Below are positions 25,812 to 34,747 of a stretch of DNA of 64,000 nt, piece by piece. Under the pieces are notes generated by a model. It saw only the letters and a list, made by a program, of their open reading frames with translations, was not told the DNA's origin and ran no database searches. The DNA is taken from the NCBI RefSeq assembly GCF_900635955.1, contig NZ_LR134201.1, positions 3,348,001-3,412,000 on the forward strand. Reading direction: 5' to 3'. Source of the DNA: Cedecea lapagei (lineage in GTDB: Bacteria; Pseudomonadota; Gammaproteobacteria; Enterobacterales; Enterobacteriaceae). Within the stretch, counting starts at the first letter, position 1. Each line of letters opens with the position of its first letter. A program made the translations under genes and the position numbers.

Positions 25812-27189
25812 ATGACCGAAATAACAACAAGTTTAGGCGCTGGAACCCTGCTGGGCATCGCAGCCTGTTCCGTCGTGCTGCTGCTCGTTTTGATCATGCG
25901 TTTTCGCGTACATGCTTTCCTGGCGCTGACACTGGTGAGCGTCATTGTTGCGCTCGTGACGGGAGTGCCCTTCGATAAAATTGTTCCAACAATTCTGGGC
26001 GGCTTCGGCAGCACGCTGGCGGGCGTTGCCTTACTGGTTGGGCTGGGGGGCGATGATCGGCCGACTGCTGGAGATCTCCGGCGGGGCGAAAGTACTGGCC
26101 GATACGCTGGTAGGCACCTTCGGCTCCCACCGTGCGCCTCTCGCGCTTGGCGTCGCGTCGCTGCTGTTTGGCTTCCCGATCTTCTTCGATGCGGGCCTGG
26201 TGGTGATGCTGCCGATTATTTTCAGCGTGGCTAAGCAATTTGGTGGCTCGACTCTAAAATATGCCCTCCCGGCCGCCGGGGCCTTTGCGGTAATGCACGC
26301 GCTTTTGCCTCCGCATCCAGGCCCGGTTGCCGCCAGTGAACTGCTGGGGGCGAATATCGGCCTGCTGGTCGTCGTGGGGCTGATTATCGCCATCCCGACC
26401 TGGTACATCGGCGCCTATCTCTTCGGGCTGTATGCCGGGAAGAAATTCGATATTCCGCTACCGAGCTCCTTCCTCGGCAAAATCGAGGTGGACGAGAATC
26501 ATCAGCCGCCGTCGTTCGGTATGGTGATGACGATTTTACTGCTGCCGCTGGTGCTGATCTTCCTCGACACCGGCCTCAATACCGCCGCGGTACTCGGCTG
26601 GGTCAGCGCGGACAACACGCTGGTAAACTTCCTGCGCATGCTGGGCAAAACGCCGATTGCATTGCTGATCACCGTATTTTTTGCGCTGATAGTTTTCAGC
26701 GGCAAACACAGCCGCCAGCACCTGGAAAAAGTCTGCGAAGGCGCGCTCGGCCCTATCTGCGGCATCATCCTGGTGACGGGCGCGGGCGGCATGTTTGGTG
26801 GCGTACTGCGCGCGAGCGGTATTGGCGATGCGCTGGCTGGCGTGCTCTCGGACACAGGCATGCCGGTGATCGTTGCGGCATTCGTTATCTCGACCGCCCT
26901 TCGCGTGGCACAGGGCTCGGCAACGGTTGCGCTGACCACCACCGCGGCGCTGGTCTCACCGATGGTCGAAGCGACAACCGGCCTCAGCCAGTTCGATCTC
27001 TGTTTTATCGTTATTGCCATCGCTGGCGGCGCCACCGTGCTGTCTCATGTGAACGACTCAGGTTTCTGGCTGGTAGGCCGCTTCCTGGAGATGGATGAGA
27101 AAACGACGCTGAAAACCTGGACCGTGATGGAAACGCTGATCGGGACTATCGCCTTCCTGCTGGCGGCGCTGGGCAGCGTGATTTTGTAA
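25812..27189 (+). CDS. GntP-family gluconate:H+ symporter (frameshifted)
   Basis: The reading frame starting MTEITTSLGAGTLLGIAACS runs to about base 26050, then continues in the next frame to TAA 27187-27189. The break is in a run of six G (26045-26050); with five G the protein reads LLVGLGAMIGRLLEISGG without interruption and gives about 458 residues with 12-14 membrane segments, including LPPHPGPVAASELLGANIG and the C-terminal ATVLSHVNDSGFWLVG typical of GntP permeases. The upstream GntR-type operators support gluconate as substrate. No other defects are visible, so a base-calling error in the homopolymer is as likely as a real pseudogene. Confidence 0.85.
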
Positions 27190-27270
27190 GCAGAGTGGGT
27201 AAAATCAAAATTTGACCGATCTCGCTTTCAACTGAAGACTAAGCTCAGTATCATCGAGGTTACATGTACA

Positions 27271-27298
27271 ACCCTCGCCGGTTTCGGTGAGGGTTTTT
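27271..27298 (+). terminator. Terminator after the gluconate permease
   Basis: ACCCTCGCCG-GTTT-CGGTGAGGGT with a single mismatch, followed by TTTTTCTTT, about 80 nt after the permease stop and upstream of rnk. Confidence 0.85.
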
Positions 27299-27349
27299 CT
27301 TTGTACGATTTCAGCACATGAGTGCCCTGTTTTTTACATGGAGAGAACT

Positions 27350-27760
27350 ATGTCCAGACCTGCCATCATCATTAACGAACTAGATGCCGAACGCCTTGAC
27401 CGCCTGCTGGAACAGCCGCAGTACGCCAAAGCCCCGCTGGCAGAGGCGCTAAACGCTGAACTGGATCGCGCTGAGATGTGCAGCCCGGAAAATATGCCGC
27501 CGGACGTTGTGTCCATGAACAGCCGCGTAGAATTCCGTGACCTGAGCACCCAGGAAGTCCACGTTCGCACGCTGGTTTACCCGGCGAACCTGACCGACAG
27601 CGACAATCAGCTTTCCGTGATGGCGCCGGTTGGCGCCGCGCTGCTGGGCCTGCGGGTGGGTGACACCATCAACTGGACGTTGCCAAACGGCGGCCAGACT
27701 CACCTCGAAGTTCTGGCGCTGCAATACCAGCCGGAAGCCGCCGGGGAGTTCCACCGTTAA
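27350..27760 (+). CDS. rnk: Regulator of nucleoside diphosphate kinase Rnk
   Basis: A 136-residue GreA/GreB-related protein that binds RNA polymerase and affects nucleotide pools in E. coli. It starts MSRPAIIINELDAERLDRLL, with a short N-terminal coiled coil (residues about 1-45) and a C-terminal FKBP-like domain (LSVMAPVGAALLGLRVGDTINW). An upstream ATG would add 21 unrelated residues; the chosen start has GGAGAG in range. It follows rna in E. coli, and here the permease gene lies between them. Confidence 0.93.
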   Translation: MSRPAIIINELDAERLDRLLEQPQYAKAPLAEALNAELDRAEMCSPENMPPDVVSMNSRVEFRDLSTQEVHVRTLVYPANLTDSDNQLSVMAPVGAALLGLRVGDTINWTLPNGGQTHLEVLALQYQPEAAGEFHR

Positions 27761-28070
27761 TTCTCTTTTTCTTCCGCTCTCGCTGCCGGAGCAAAAATTG
27801 AGGAGGTGGGCCAACGGCCCCCTCCTGTTTTCCCGCTCTCTCTGGCAGAGGGCCGGCTTAATTCCCCTTCGAGCGGTAAAACTTTGCTTCCTGAATCCCT
27901 TTCTTGCCTGCAAAGGTCCGGGCTGACCACATTTTTCCTTCGGGTATTTAAGTAAAACTCAGCAAAAACAGAAAGGTAAAAAGGCTGCGCTTAAGCAAGG
28001 TTAATAAAATAGAATTAATTATCAGGGGAGAAATAGCATCACCAATAATGAGAAAAACTTACTCTTTCGA
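27761..28070. terminator. rnk terminator and non-coding gap
   Basis: Within this 310-bp gap, 27801-27832 forms a terminator for rnk: AGGAGGTGGGCC-AAC-GGCCCCCTCCT followed by GTTTT. The remainder, up to the LacI-family gene, shows no gene or repeat that I can support. Confidence 0.75.
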
Positions 28071-29087
28071 TTACGCCGATTCGCGCGGCACCAATTCGCC
28101 GGAAATAATAATTCTCTGCGCGGGGAGTTCCGGCTGTTTGATTTTGCTGACAATCAGGGAAGCGGCCTGCCACCCGGTCTCTTCGCTGGAGGCCGAAACA
28201 TAGGTAAAGCTCGGCGAGGTGAGATTAATGTACATCATGTCCTCGAAGCCAATCAGCGAGACCTGCTGCGTTAAGAAGACGTCCTTCCCTACCGTGCGGC
28301 CGACCTGCTGAATGCCGGTGATAGCGCCGATAATCGCCGCCGGTGAATGACACAGCATGGCGGTAATTTGGTTGCTTTTTTCCAGCATCATGCGCGTGGC
28401 AAAGGCCGATGCCGAGGTATCGTCCGCACACTCCGGCGCCCACTCTTCCCTGAACGGCAAACCATATTGTTGTAAAGCATTACGGTAGCCCGATAGCCGC
28501 TCGGAGCGGATCAGGCAGCTTCTCGTGCCGCCGAGCCAGGCGATATTTCGATGCCCGCGCTCAATGAGAAAACGCGTGGCCTGATTACCTGCCTGGCGAT
28601 TATCCCGCCCAATGACGTCGCGCGCGCTGGTAATGGTTGATTCAGAGATAATGACCGTGGGGAGCGGGCATTCGGAGATAGCCTGAGGCACCTCAGCGGA
28701 ATGGCTGTCGGCAGCCAGATAAATCACTCCGGCAACCCCCTGCTGATGAAACGACGTCAGGCAATTGCGAAGCTGCTGTTCGTCATCACGCGGCTGGCCG
28801 AGAAATACCATATAGCCTTGCTTTTCAAGCTGCTGAACCACACTTGCGGTGACGTTGACCGAGAAAGAGTTGTTAAAATCGCGGATGATCAGGCCAATCA
28901 GGTTGGAGGTGCTGGAGCGAAGGTTAGCGGCAGCAACGTTGTGCACATAGCCCAACGTTTTAATGGCGGCGTTGACCTTATCAATCGTCGCCTCGGAGAT
29001 CTTGCCTTTCTGACGCAGTACCAGCGAAACGGTCGAAACCGATACGCCCGCCAGCTCCGCGACATCAATGATATTGACCTTTTTCAT
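28071..29087 (-). CDS. LacI-family repressor of the adjacent PTS gene (MalI-like)
   Basis: A 338-residue regulator with the LacI headpiece NIIDVAELAGVSVSTVSLVL (residues 4-23) and a periplasmic-binding-protein-like sugar domain. It resembles E. coli MalI, and the linked permease resembles MalX. It lies 70 bp downstream of the EIICB gene on the same strand, so the two are probably one operon. The tandem TAGAACGTTCTA palindromes upstream of the EIICB gene, with the CG centre usual for LacI-family sites, are its likely operator. Start 29087 has AGGAGT nearby; an upstream ATG is less likely. Confidence 0.88.
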   Translation of the reverse strand: MKKVNIIDVAELAGVSVSTVSLVLRQKGKISEATIDKVNAAIKTLGYVHNVAAANLRSSTSNLIGLIIRDFNNSFSVNVTASVVQQLEKQGYMVFLGQPRDDEQQLRNCLTSFHQQGVAGVIYLAADSHSAEVPQAISECPLPTVIISESTITSARDVIGRDNRQAGNQATRFLIERGHRNIAWLGGTRSCLIRSERLSGYRNALQQYGLPFREEWAPECADDTSASAFATRMMLEKSNQITAMLCHSPAAIIGAITGIQQVGRTVGKDVFLTQQVSLIGFEDMMYINLTSPSFTYVSASSEETGWQAASLIVSKIKQPELPAQRIIISGELVPRESA

Positions 29088-29157
29088 TCCACTCCTGCAA
29101 CCGCGCATCCATAAATTTCAGCCTCCAGAAACATACAGGAGGCTGAAAGGTATTACA

Positions 29158-30657
29158 TTATTTACCGATCATCGTCGACATCGTCTGCGCAATAAATTGC
29201 GCTCTGGCACCAAATATCACCTGGATCCCTGAGTCACCGACGAACACCACGCCGCGCGCGCCCAGGCTGTTGAGGCCGTCTTTGTCGACCATCGAACTGT
29301 CGTCCACTTCCAGACGCAGACGGGTGATGCAGGAGCCGACGGAGCTGATATTTGGCGCCCCACCCAGCAGGCCGATGATATCGCCAGCCAGCTCGGTATC
29401 AGTCTTATCCCCGGCATTAGCGGTCACTTCGGTGCGGCCCGGCGTTTTCACGTCAAAGCGGCGGATCACGAAGCGGAAGGTGAAGTAGTAGATCAGCGCC
29501 ATCGGCACGCCCACCACCACCGCCATCAGGAAGTTAGTCTGGTAGCCGTTAAAGGACGGCAGAATGCCGAAGGAGATGTAATCGATCATCCCGGCGGAGA
29601 ACGACTTGGCGATATGGGCATGCAGCAGGTACATGCACATGTAGGACAGGCCGGCCATCACCGCGTTGAACACATACAGGATCGGCGCGACAAAGATAAA
29701 GGTGAACTCGACCGGCTCGGTGATACCCGTAAGGAAGCAGGTCAGCGCCGCGGAGAACAGAATACCGGAGGCAATTTTCTTATTCTTGGTGTTGGCTTCG
29801 TGGTACATCGCCAGGCAGGCGGCAGGCAGCGCGAACAGCATCAGCGGGAACTCGCCCTGCATAAACTTACCGGCATTCTGGTAGCTTTCGCTGCTGAAGG
29901 ACTTCACGCCCTCTTCCAGCATTTTGAACCAAATCGTCTGGTCGCCGTGGATCACCTGCCCGGAATGGGTAGTGTATTCCCCGAAGGAGTACCAGAAAGA
30001 CGGGTACCAGATATGGTGCAGGCCCAGCGGGATAAGCGCACGTTCAACCAGGCCAAAGATAAAGGTCGACGCGGCCTGATTATCCCCGTTCACCACCACC
30101 GACAGCGCATCGATGCCGGACTGAATATAGGACCAGACCCACGGCAGCACCATCCCCAGAAGGAAGGAGAGGAATGCCGTGGCGATAGCGACAAACCGTT
30201 TGCCGGAGAAGAAGCCCAGGAACTCCGGCAGCTGCATAGTGTGGAACTTGTTGTAGCACCACGCCGCCAGAATACCGGAGATAAGCCCGCCAAAAACGCC
30301 CATTTGCAGCGTCGGAATACCGACAACCATGGCATATTTACCGCCCGCAGAGGCCATTTCCGGCGTGATGTGCATCACGGTGCCGATGGTGATATTGATG
30401 ATAAACACCGACACCGACGCAGAGAGCGCGGCAATCCCGGACTCCGAGGCCAGGCCCACGGCGGAACCGATGGCGAACAGCATGGGCAGGTTATCAAAGA
30501 TGACCCCGCCCGCGTTCATCATCAACGGTAAGTGAAACTTATCGCCGAACGCCAGCAGTAAACCTGCGGCGGGCAGCAGAGAGATAGGCAGCATTAAAGC
30601 GCGGCCAATCATGGAAAGCTTTGATAACGATTTTACAACACTGGACAACAGGCTCAT
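29158..30657 (-). CDS. PTS EIICB sugar permease (MalX/PtsG-like)
   Basis: A 499-residue phosphotransferase permease of the glucose family. The EIIC domain (residues about 1-400) has about 10 membrane segments and the conserved GITEPVEFTFIFVAP loop. The EIIB domain follows a linker and carries the phosphorylated cysteine in SVGSCITRLRLEV. An EIIA domain is absent and would be supplied by Crr. Sequence and regulator pairing suggest a MalX-like glucose or maltose transporter; no hydrolase gene is linked, so the true substrate is unknown. Start 30657 follows GGGGGA; 16 codons upstream is another ATG. Confidence 0.88.
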   Translation of the reverse strand: MSLLSSVVKSLSKLSMIGRALMLPISLLPAAGLLLAFGDKFHLPLMMNAGGVIFDNLPMLFAIGSAVGLASESGIAALSASVSVFIINITIGTVMHITPEMASAGGKYAMVVGIPTLQMGVFGGLISGILAAWCYNKFHTMQLPEFLGFFSGKRFVAIATAFLSFLLGMVLPWVWSYIQSGIDALSVVVNGDNQAASTFIFGLVERALIPLGLHHIWYPSFWYSFGEYTTHSGQVIHGDQTIWFKMLEEGVKSFSSESYQNAGKFMQGEFPLMLFALPAACLAMYHEANTKNKKIASGILFSAALTCFLTGITEPVEFTFIFVAPILYVFNAVMAGLSYMCMYLLHAHIAKSFSAGMIDYISFGILPSFNGYQTNFLMAVVVGVPMALIYYFTFRFVIRRFDVKTPGRTEVTANAGDKTDTELAGDIIGLLGGAPNISSVGSCITRLRLEVDDSSMVDKDGLNSLGARGVVFVGDSGIQVIFGARAQFIAQTMSTMIGK

Positions 30658-30720
30658 GGACGTTTCCCCCGGTGCAGACGCAGTAACCGCGTTTTGTCTG
30701 TTCACGCGTTTTTATGTTAA

Positions 30721-30748
30721 GTAGAACGTTCTAGTAGAACGTTCTACT
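30721..30748. promoter_or_regulatory. Tandem palindromic operator upstream of PTS operon
   Basis: Two perfect TAGAACGTTCTA palindromes at 30722-30733 and 30735-30746 are separated by one base. The centre-to-centre distance is 13 bp. Position 65-90 bp upstream of the EIICB start and the CG-centred symmetry fit binding by the LacI-family protein encoded in the operon. Confidence 0.7.
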
Positions 30749-30882
30749 CAGAGTGCCGAAACGTATTTTGCCCCGCAACTGAATTATGCGCTGTTGCCAT
30801 ATTGTTATCGAATATTTGAAGTGACGCAGGTTTTAAGCCTGGTGTTGATGTGGTTTTAGATCTACAGAATGAAGGCTTATTT

Positions 30883-30941
30883 AACTCTCCTTCCCTCTGC
30901 AGCAAGGAGAGTTCATCCCACCCTCTCCGCGAAGGAGAGGG
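30883..30941. repeat. Two GA-rich palindromes near ybcJ
   Basis: AACTCTCCTT pairs with AAGGAGAGTT (30883-30892, 30904-30913), and CCCTCTCC with GGAGAGGG (30921-30928, 30934-30941). They lie just beyond the 3' end of ybcJ. A related palindrome occurs at 49062-49091, so these look like a dispersed intergenic repeat of this genome. Confidence 0.5.
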
Positions 30942-30951
30942 CCAGGCAGGC

Positions 30952-31164
30952 TTAAGGCTGAACGGTGATGCTCAGGCTTTCGAAGGTTACGGTCTGACCC
31001 GCGACAATTTTGCAGCGCTTGCGGGTTTCGACTTCACCGTCCACCTTCACGAGGCCTTCGGCAATCACCGCTTTTGCCTGTGCGCCACTTTCGCACCAGC
31101 CTTCCAGCTTGAGCAGGTCGCACAGTTCAACGTGGGGATGTTTACCTAATGAGAAGGTCGCCAT
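30952..31164 (-). CDS. ybcJ: S4-domain RNA-binding protein YbcJ
   Basis: This 70-residue protein is almost entirely an S4-like RNA-binding domain (HVELCDLLKLEGWCESGAQAKAVIAEGLVKVDGEVETRKR region). It is encoded two bases downstream of folD as in E. coli, so both are co-transcribed. Family members bind RNA, but the target is unknown. Confidence 0.93.
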   Translation of the reverse strand: MATFSLGKHPHVELCDLLKLEGWCESGAQAKAVIAEGLVKVDGEVETRKRCKIVAGQTVTFESLSITVQP

Positions 31165-31166
31165 TA

Positions 31167-32033
31167 TTACTCTCCATCGACATCATGATATTCCTCGCAG
31201 GCCTGCAAGGTATTCTGGATTAGGGTGGCAACCGTCATAGGGCCAACGCCACCCGGAACCGGCGTAATATACGAGGCTTTGGCGGCCGCTTCATCATAAA
31301 TCACGTCGCCAACCACTTTCCCGCTTTCCAGGCGGTTAATGCCGACGTCCACCACGATTGCGCCTTCTTTAATCCACTCGCCCGGAATAAAGCCCGGTTT
31401 GCCCACCGCCACAATCACCAGGTCCGCGTTCTCAACGTGCTGACGCAGGTTTTTGGTGAAGCGGTGCGTCACGGTGGTGGTGCAGCCGGCCAGCAGCAGC
31501 TCCATGCTCATCGGGCGACCCACGATGTTGGATGCGCCAATGATCACCGCATTCAGGCCGTAGGTGTCGATGTTGTAACGCTCAAGCAGCGTAACGATAC
31601 CGCGCGGCGTGCACGGGCGCAGGCGCGGCGCACGCTGGCACAGGCGACCAATGTTATACGGGTGGAAGCCGTCTACGTCTTTGTCCGGATCGATACGCTC
31701 AAGCACTTTAACGTTATCAATCCCGGCGGGTAACGGCAGCTGGACTAGAATGCCGTCAATCTCCTTATCAGCATTAAGAGCGTCAATCAGCCCCAGCAGC
31801 TCCACCTCGCTGGTGGTTTCTGGCATATCGTAAGAGCGGGAAACGAAACCGACCTCTTCACAGGCTTTGCGTTTGTTCGCGACATAAATCTGGGATGCAG
31901 GGTTCGCTCCCACCAGTACAACGGCCAGACCAGGGGCACGTTTTCCTGCGGCAATTCGGGCTTTTACTTTTTCAGCAACTTCAAGCCGTACCTGCTGCGC
32001 AATCGTTTTACCATCAATAATCTTTGCTGCCAT
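31167..32033 (-). CDS. folD: Methylenetetrahydrofolate dehydrogenase/cyclohydrolase FolD
   Basis: Bifunctional enzyme of one-carbon metabolism that interconverts 5,10-methylene-, methenyl- and 10-formyl-tetrahydrofolate using NADP. The 288 residues match E. coli. Visible are VGANPASQIYVANKRKACEE with the catalytic lysine, ILVQLPLP, the NADP-binding IIGASNIVGRPMSMELL and TPVPGGVGPMTVATL. It precedes ybcJ and runs divergently from argU. Confidence 0.96.
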   Translation of the reverse strand: MAAKIIDGKTIAQQVRLEVAEKVKARIAAGKRAPGLAVVLVGANPASQIYVANKRKACEEVGFVSRSYDMPETTSEVELLGLIDALNADKEIDGILVQLPLPAGIDNVKVLERIDPDKDVDGFHPYNIGRLCQRAPRLRPCTPRGIVTLLERYNIDTYGLNAVIIGASNIVGRPMSMELLLAGCTTTVTHRFTKNLRQHVENADLVIVAVGKPGFIPGEWIKEGAIVVDVGINRLESGKVVGDVIYDEAAAKASYITPVPGGVGPMTVATLIQNTLQACEEYHDVDGE

Positions 32034-32159
32034 CAGAGAGAGAATTCCGTCTGTAAACTTAAAGGAAGGGGATTGGCTCTATTTTGTCAGATGCGCGCCC
32101 CGCTGTCAGGCTCTGATGTGGCTTTATGCTCAATTGTCGCGCAGGTGGTTGAAAAGCCA

Positions 32160-32187
32160 TTGACTCAAGAGGTGCTGACCGTATAAT
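32160..32187 (+). promoter_or_regulatory. Promoter of tRNA-Arg
   Basis: A -35 TTGACT (32160-32165) and a perfect -10 TATAAT (32182-32187) with 16-bp spacing lie about 30 bp upstream of the tRNA. Confidence 0.8.
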
Positions 32188-32216
32188 CCAACCCGCACTA
32201 AGCTGCATTCCCCAGT

Positions 32217-32293
32217 GCGCCCTTAGCTCAGCTGGATAGAGCAACGGCCTTCTAAGCCGTAGGTCACAGGTTCGAACCCTGTAGGGCGTACCA
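32217..32293 (+). tRNA. argU: tRNA-Arg (anticodon UCU)
   Basis: A 77-nt cloverleaf with CCA encoded. The acceptor GCGCCCT pairs with AGGGCGT (a terminal G-U-type pair), the anticodon loop reads CTTCTAA with anticodon TCT, and the T arm contains GGTTCGAACC. This tRNA reads the rare codons AGA and AGG. In E. coli argU lies near folD and is the attachment site of prophage DLP12; here no integrase or phage gene follows, so the site is empty. Confidence 0.96.
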
Positions 32294-32437
32294 TTTTCAA
32301 GTCAACACACCTCTAGTGAATTTTCCTTCGTTTTCCCTGAAATGGCTGGATTTTGCTGTCCTGGGTTATCTCTCCGTCAACTCAGCGATATCCCCCAAAT
32401 CAAGTGGCATAAAGAGGCCCTTTGACCTGCTCCCCAT

Positions 32438-32776
32438 TTAACTAAGATAAAACCAATACCCAACGCCACACACAAAGGCAAGATTCAGCACCACGCTGAT
32501 AAAAAACCAGCGCCTGAAAGGCCGCTTTTGCGTTTTATGTCGAAAAAGCTGCTGGCCCAACATCGCACCGGGCCAGCCGCCGACAAGACCAAAGACAAGC
32601 AATGTTATCTCCGGCACACGTCGCCAGGCTTTAACCGCAGCCAGCTTATCTCCACCGTAAACGGCAAGCGTGAGCACATTCACCAGCAGCAGCCAGATAA
32701 CAAAAGGAGTGGGCATCCATGCGCTGGCGATAGCCGCAAGCACCAGAAGTAAATAACAGAAATGGTTGAGATTCAT
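32438..32776 (-). CDS. DUF1294 family membrane protein
   Basis: About 112 residues with three to four membrane segments. The conserved core VYGGDKLAAVKAWRRVPE and GGWPGAMLGQQLFRHKTQK is diagnostic of DUF1294; some relatives fuse it to a cold-shock domain, absent here. Function unknown. I take MNLNHF as start; an ATG nine codons upstream (32803) is equally possible since neither has a clear Shine-Dalgarno sequence. Confidence 0.8.
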   Translation of the reverse strand: MNLNHFCYLLLVLAAIASAWMPTPFVIWLLLVNVLTLAVYGGDKLAAVKAWRRVPEITLLVFGLVGGWPGAMLGQQLFRHKTQKRPFRRWFFISVVLNLAFVCGVGYWFYLS

Positions 32777-32821
32777 TGGACTGGCCAGAAGATAGCAGCC
32801 CATAAGGGCTGCCCAATAAGA

Positions 32822-33202
32822 TTACTTACATTCGTCGGACAGGGTCACCAGCGCCGCACGATAAACCGCCGCATCTTCAGAGGCGAAGACGGCCATCCCT
32901 TTAACCGTTTTACCTGCCTTCAGGTGGCCTTTCGTCAGGTCTTCATCCACGGTATCCAGCTTAAACTCTTTATGATCCGGGGCAGTGGCTTTCAGGCAGA
33001 CTTTCGACAAGTCAACGTCCTTATCGGAGAGGTTTGCCACCATCACTTCAAAGGTTTTGGTATAGGCGCTTTTCCCGCCGACGGACATTGAGCCATCTGA
33101 TTTTTGCGTGGCATAGACGGCAATCGTTTCAGGAACGGCTGCGGCGGCGGAAAAAGAGAAACTGGCCAGCGCCAGGGTGGAAATAGCAGCGAATGCTTTC
33201 AT
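32822..33202 (-). CDS. Small exported protein, DUF4354-like
   Basis: A 126-residue protein with a clear Sec signal peptide (MKAFAAISTLALASFSFSAAAAV) and a predicted beta-rich mature domain with two cysteines that could form a disulfide (KVCLKAT and SDECK at the C-terminus). It resembles enterobacterial DUF4354 proteins of unknown role, but I am only moderately sure of the family. The start at 33202 follows AAAGGACTTG; the longer open frame upstream has no signal peptide. It is monocistronic. Confidence 0.75.
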   Translation of the reverse strand: MKAFAAISTLALASFSFSAAAAVPETIAVYATQKSDGSMSVGGKSAYTKTFEVMVANLSDKDVDLSKVCLKATAPDHKEFKLDTVDEDLTKGHLKAGKTVKGMAVFASEDAAVYRAALVTLSDECK

Positions 33203-33476
33203 ATCAAGTCCTTTCTTTAGGGTTACTCTCTCAGTCACTGCAGACATCAAGTCCACAGCCCTGGGGCAATAGTAGTTCCTCTCAACTAAACTGCCAGTAA
33301 ATAAGTCGGCCTTTCCCTTTTTCGGCCATGTTCCAAAAGTAGAACACTGATGCCTGTTATCGCCTCTACAGCAATTACGTCTTCTCAATTACGCTTATTT
33401 TTGCGCCTTCATTGTTCTATTTATGAATGGCGAGTTCCGGTGCAATGCACCTTGTTCTCAATGAAAGGAGTTAATC

Positions 33477-34100
33477 ATGAGTAAGCCATACATCAGGCTG
33501 GATAAGAACGACGTAGCCGTCCTGCTGGTCGATCATCAAACCGGATTGCTGTCCTTAGTCCGTGATATCGAGCCGGACAAGTTCAAAAATAACGTGCTGG
33601 CTCTGGCGAGCCTGGCTAAGTATTTTAAGCTGCCAACCGTGCTTACCACCAGCTTCGAAGAGGGTCCAAACGGGCCGCTGGTGCCGGAGCTGAAAGAGAT
33701 TTTCCCCGATGCGCCTTACATTGCTCGCCCGGGCAATATCAACGCCTGGGACAATGAAGACTTTGTTAAGGCCATCAAGGCCACCGGTAAAAAACAGCTG
33801 CTGATCGCCGGTGTGGTCACGGAAGTTTGTGTCGCGTTTCCGGCGCTGTCTGCCATTGAAGAAGGTTTTGACGTATTTGTCATCACCGATGCTTCCGGGA
33901 CGTTTAATGAGATCACCCGCCATGCGGCGTGGGATCGCATGTCACAGGCTGGAGTGCAGCTTATGAGCTGGTTCGGCGTAGCCTGCGAACTTCACCGCGA
34001 CTGGCGCAATGATATTGAAGGCCTGGGTGCGCTGTTTGCGAACCATATCCCGGACTACCGCAATTTGATGACCAGCTTTAACAAGCTAACTGCTAAATAA
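33477..34100 (+). CDS. ycaC: Isochorismatase-family hydrolase YcaC
   Basis: A 207-residue cysteine hydrolase strongly similar to E. coli YcaC, an octameric enzyme whose substrate is unknown. The triad is visible: Asp in VLLVDHQTGLLS, Lys in KATGKKQLLIAG and Cys in GVVTEVCVAFPAL. AAGGAG lies seven bases before the ATG. It is not in its E. coli neighbourhood (near serS); here it heads a plus-strand run with a SnoaL-like gene and an alpha/beta hydrolase. Confidence 0.93.
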   Translation: MSKPYIRLDKNDVAVLLVDHQTGLLSLVRDIEPDKFKNNVLALASLAKYFKLPTVLTTSFEEGPNGPLVPELKEIFPDAPYIARPGNINAWDNEDFVKAIKATGKKQLLIAGVVTEVCVAFPALSAIEEGFDVFVITDASGTFNEITRHAAWDRMSQAGVQLMSWFGVACELHRDWRNDIEGLGALFANHIPDYRNLMTSFNKLTAK

Positions 34101-34162
34101 TCTTTCATTCACAAGCTTTCTCCGGCACGCATTCAGCGGCTGGAGAAAGCAATGAGGTCTCT

Positions 34163-34681
34163 ATGAGTGAGAAAAATCAAGCCATCCAAAAAGCGCTGAC
34201 TACCGGGTTACCGAAAGATGTGGTCTACGCCTTTTTGTTAAATACGGACAAAGATAGCGTCGCAAATGCAGCAAATCTGCTGGTGGATGAGCATGCCACC
34301 TACACGTCGCTTAACTTTGAAAACCCGGAGTTAAAGCAGATTGAACCCTGGGCGGGCACCACTAAAGGGCGGCAGGTTTATATCGATACGTTCTCTAACG
34401 TAGGAACCTACTGGCATGTCGATAACTTTGCTATCAGCGATCTTTTTGCCGAGCAAGACGTGGTGGCGGTTTTTGGCCAGTTCACCTATACCTCCGTGGC
34501 GTTAAACCAGACCTTCACCTCCCCCTTCGCCATTAAAGCACGGGTCGAAAACGGCAAAATTGTCTATTTCCAGTTTATGGAAGATACCTATGCCTCAGCG
34601 GCCTCTTTCCGCGCCAGCGGAAAATGGGTGATTCGGCATCATGCCGGGGAAGGAAACACCTTTACCGTTGGTAAAGAATAA
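34163..34681 (+). CDS. SnoaL/NTF2-like fold protein
   Basis: A 172-residue soluble protein. The middle (residues about 35-145) has the cone-shaped SnoaL/NTF2-like pattern: ATYTSLNFENPEL, then WAGTTKGRQVYIDTFSNV and VFGQFTYTSVALNQTFTSPF. Such proteins often act as small isomerases or polyketide-type enzymes, or as pocket-binding proteins. The substrate is unknown. GAGG precedes the ATG, and the next gene is an alpha/beta hydrolase on the same strand. Confidence 0.8.
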   Translation: MSEKNQAIQKALTTGLPKDVVYAFLLNTDKDSVANAANLLVDEHATYTSLNFENPELKQIEPWAGTTKGRQVYIDTFSNVGTYWHVDNFAISDLFAEQDVVAVFGQFTYTSVALNQTFTSPFAIKARVENGKIVYFQFMEDTYASAASFRASGKWVIRHHAGEGNTFTVGKE

Positions 34682-34747
34682 TCAGCGCCCTGGACACGGC
34701 AGGTAGCCGCCTGCTGTGCCCCCTTACCCATGACTCTGGAGACGCTA

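Noticed and set aside
29614..29884. Loss of the EIIB phosphorylation cysteine in the PTS permease
   Set aside because: On reading the C-terminus the cysteine is present in SCITRLRLEV, so the domain looks functional.
29614..30531. A 305-codon open frame opposite the PTS permease gene
   Set aside because: Antisense shadow of a well-conserved EIICB gene, with charged low-complexity composition and no family.
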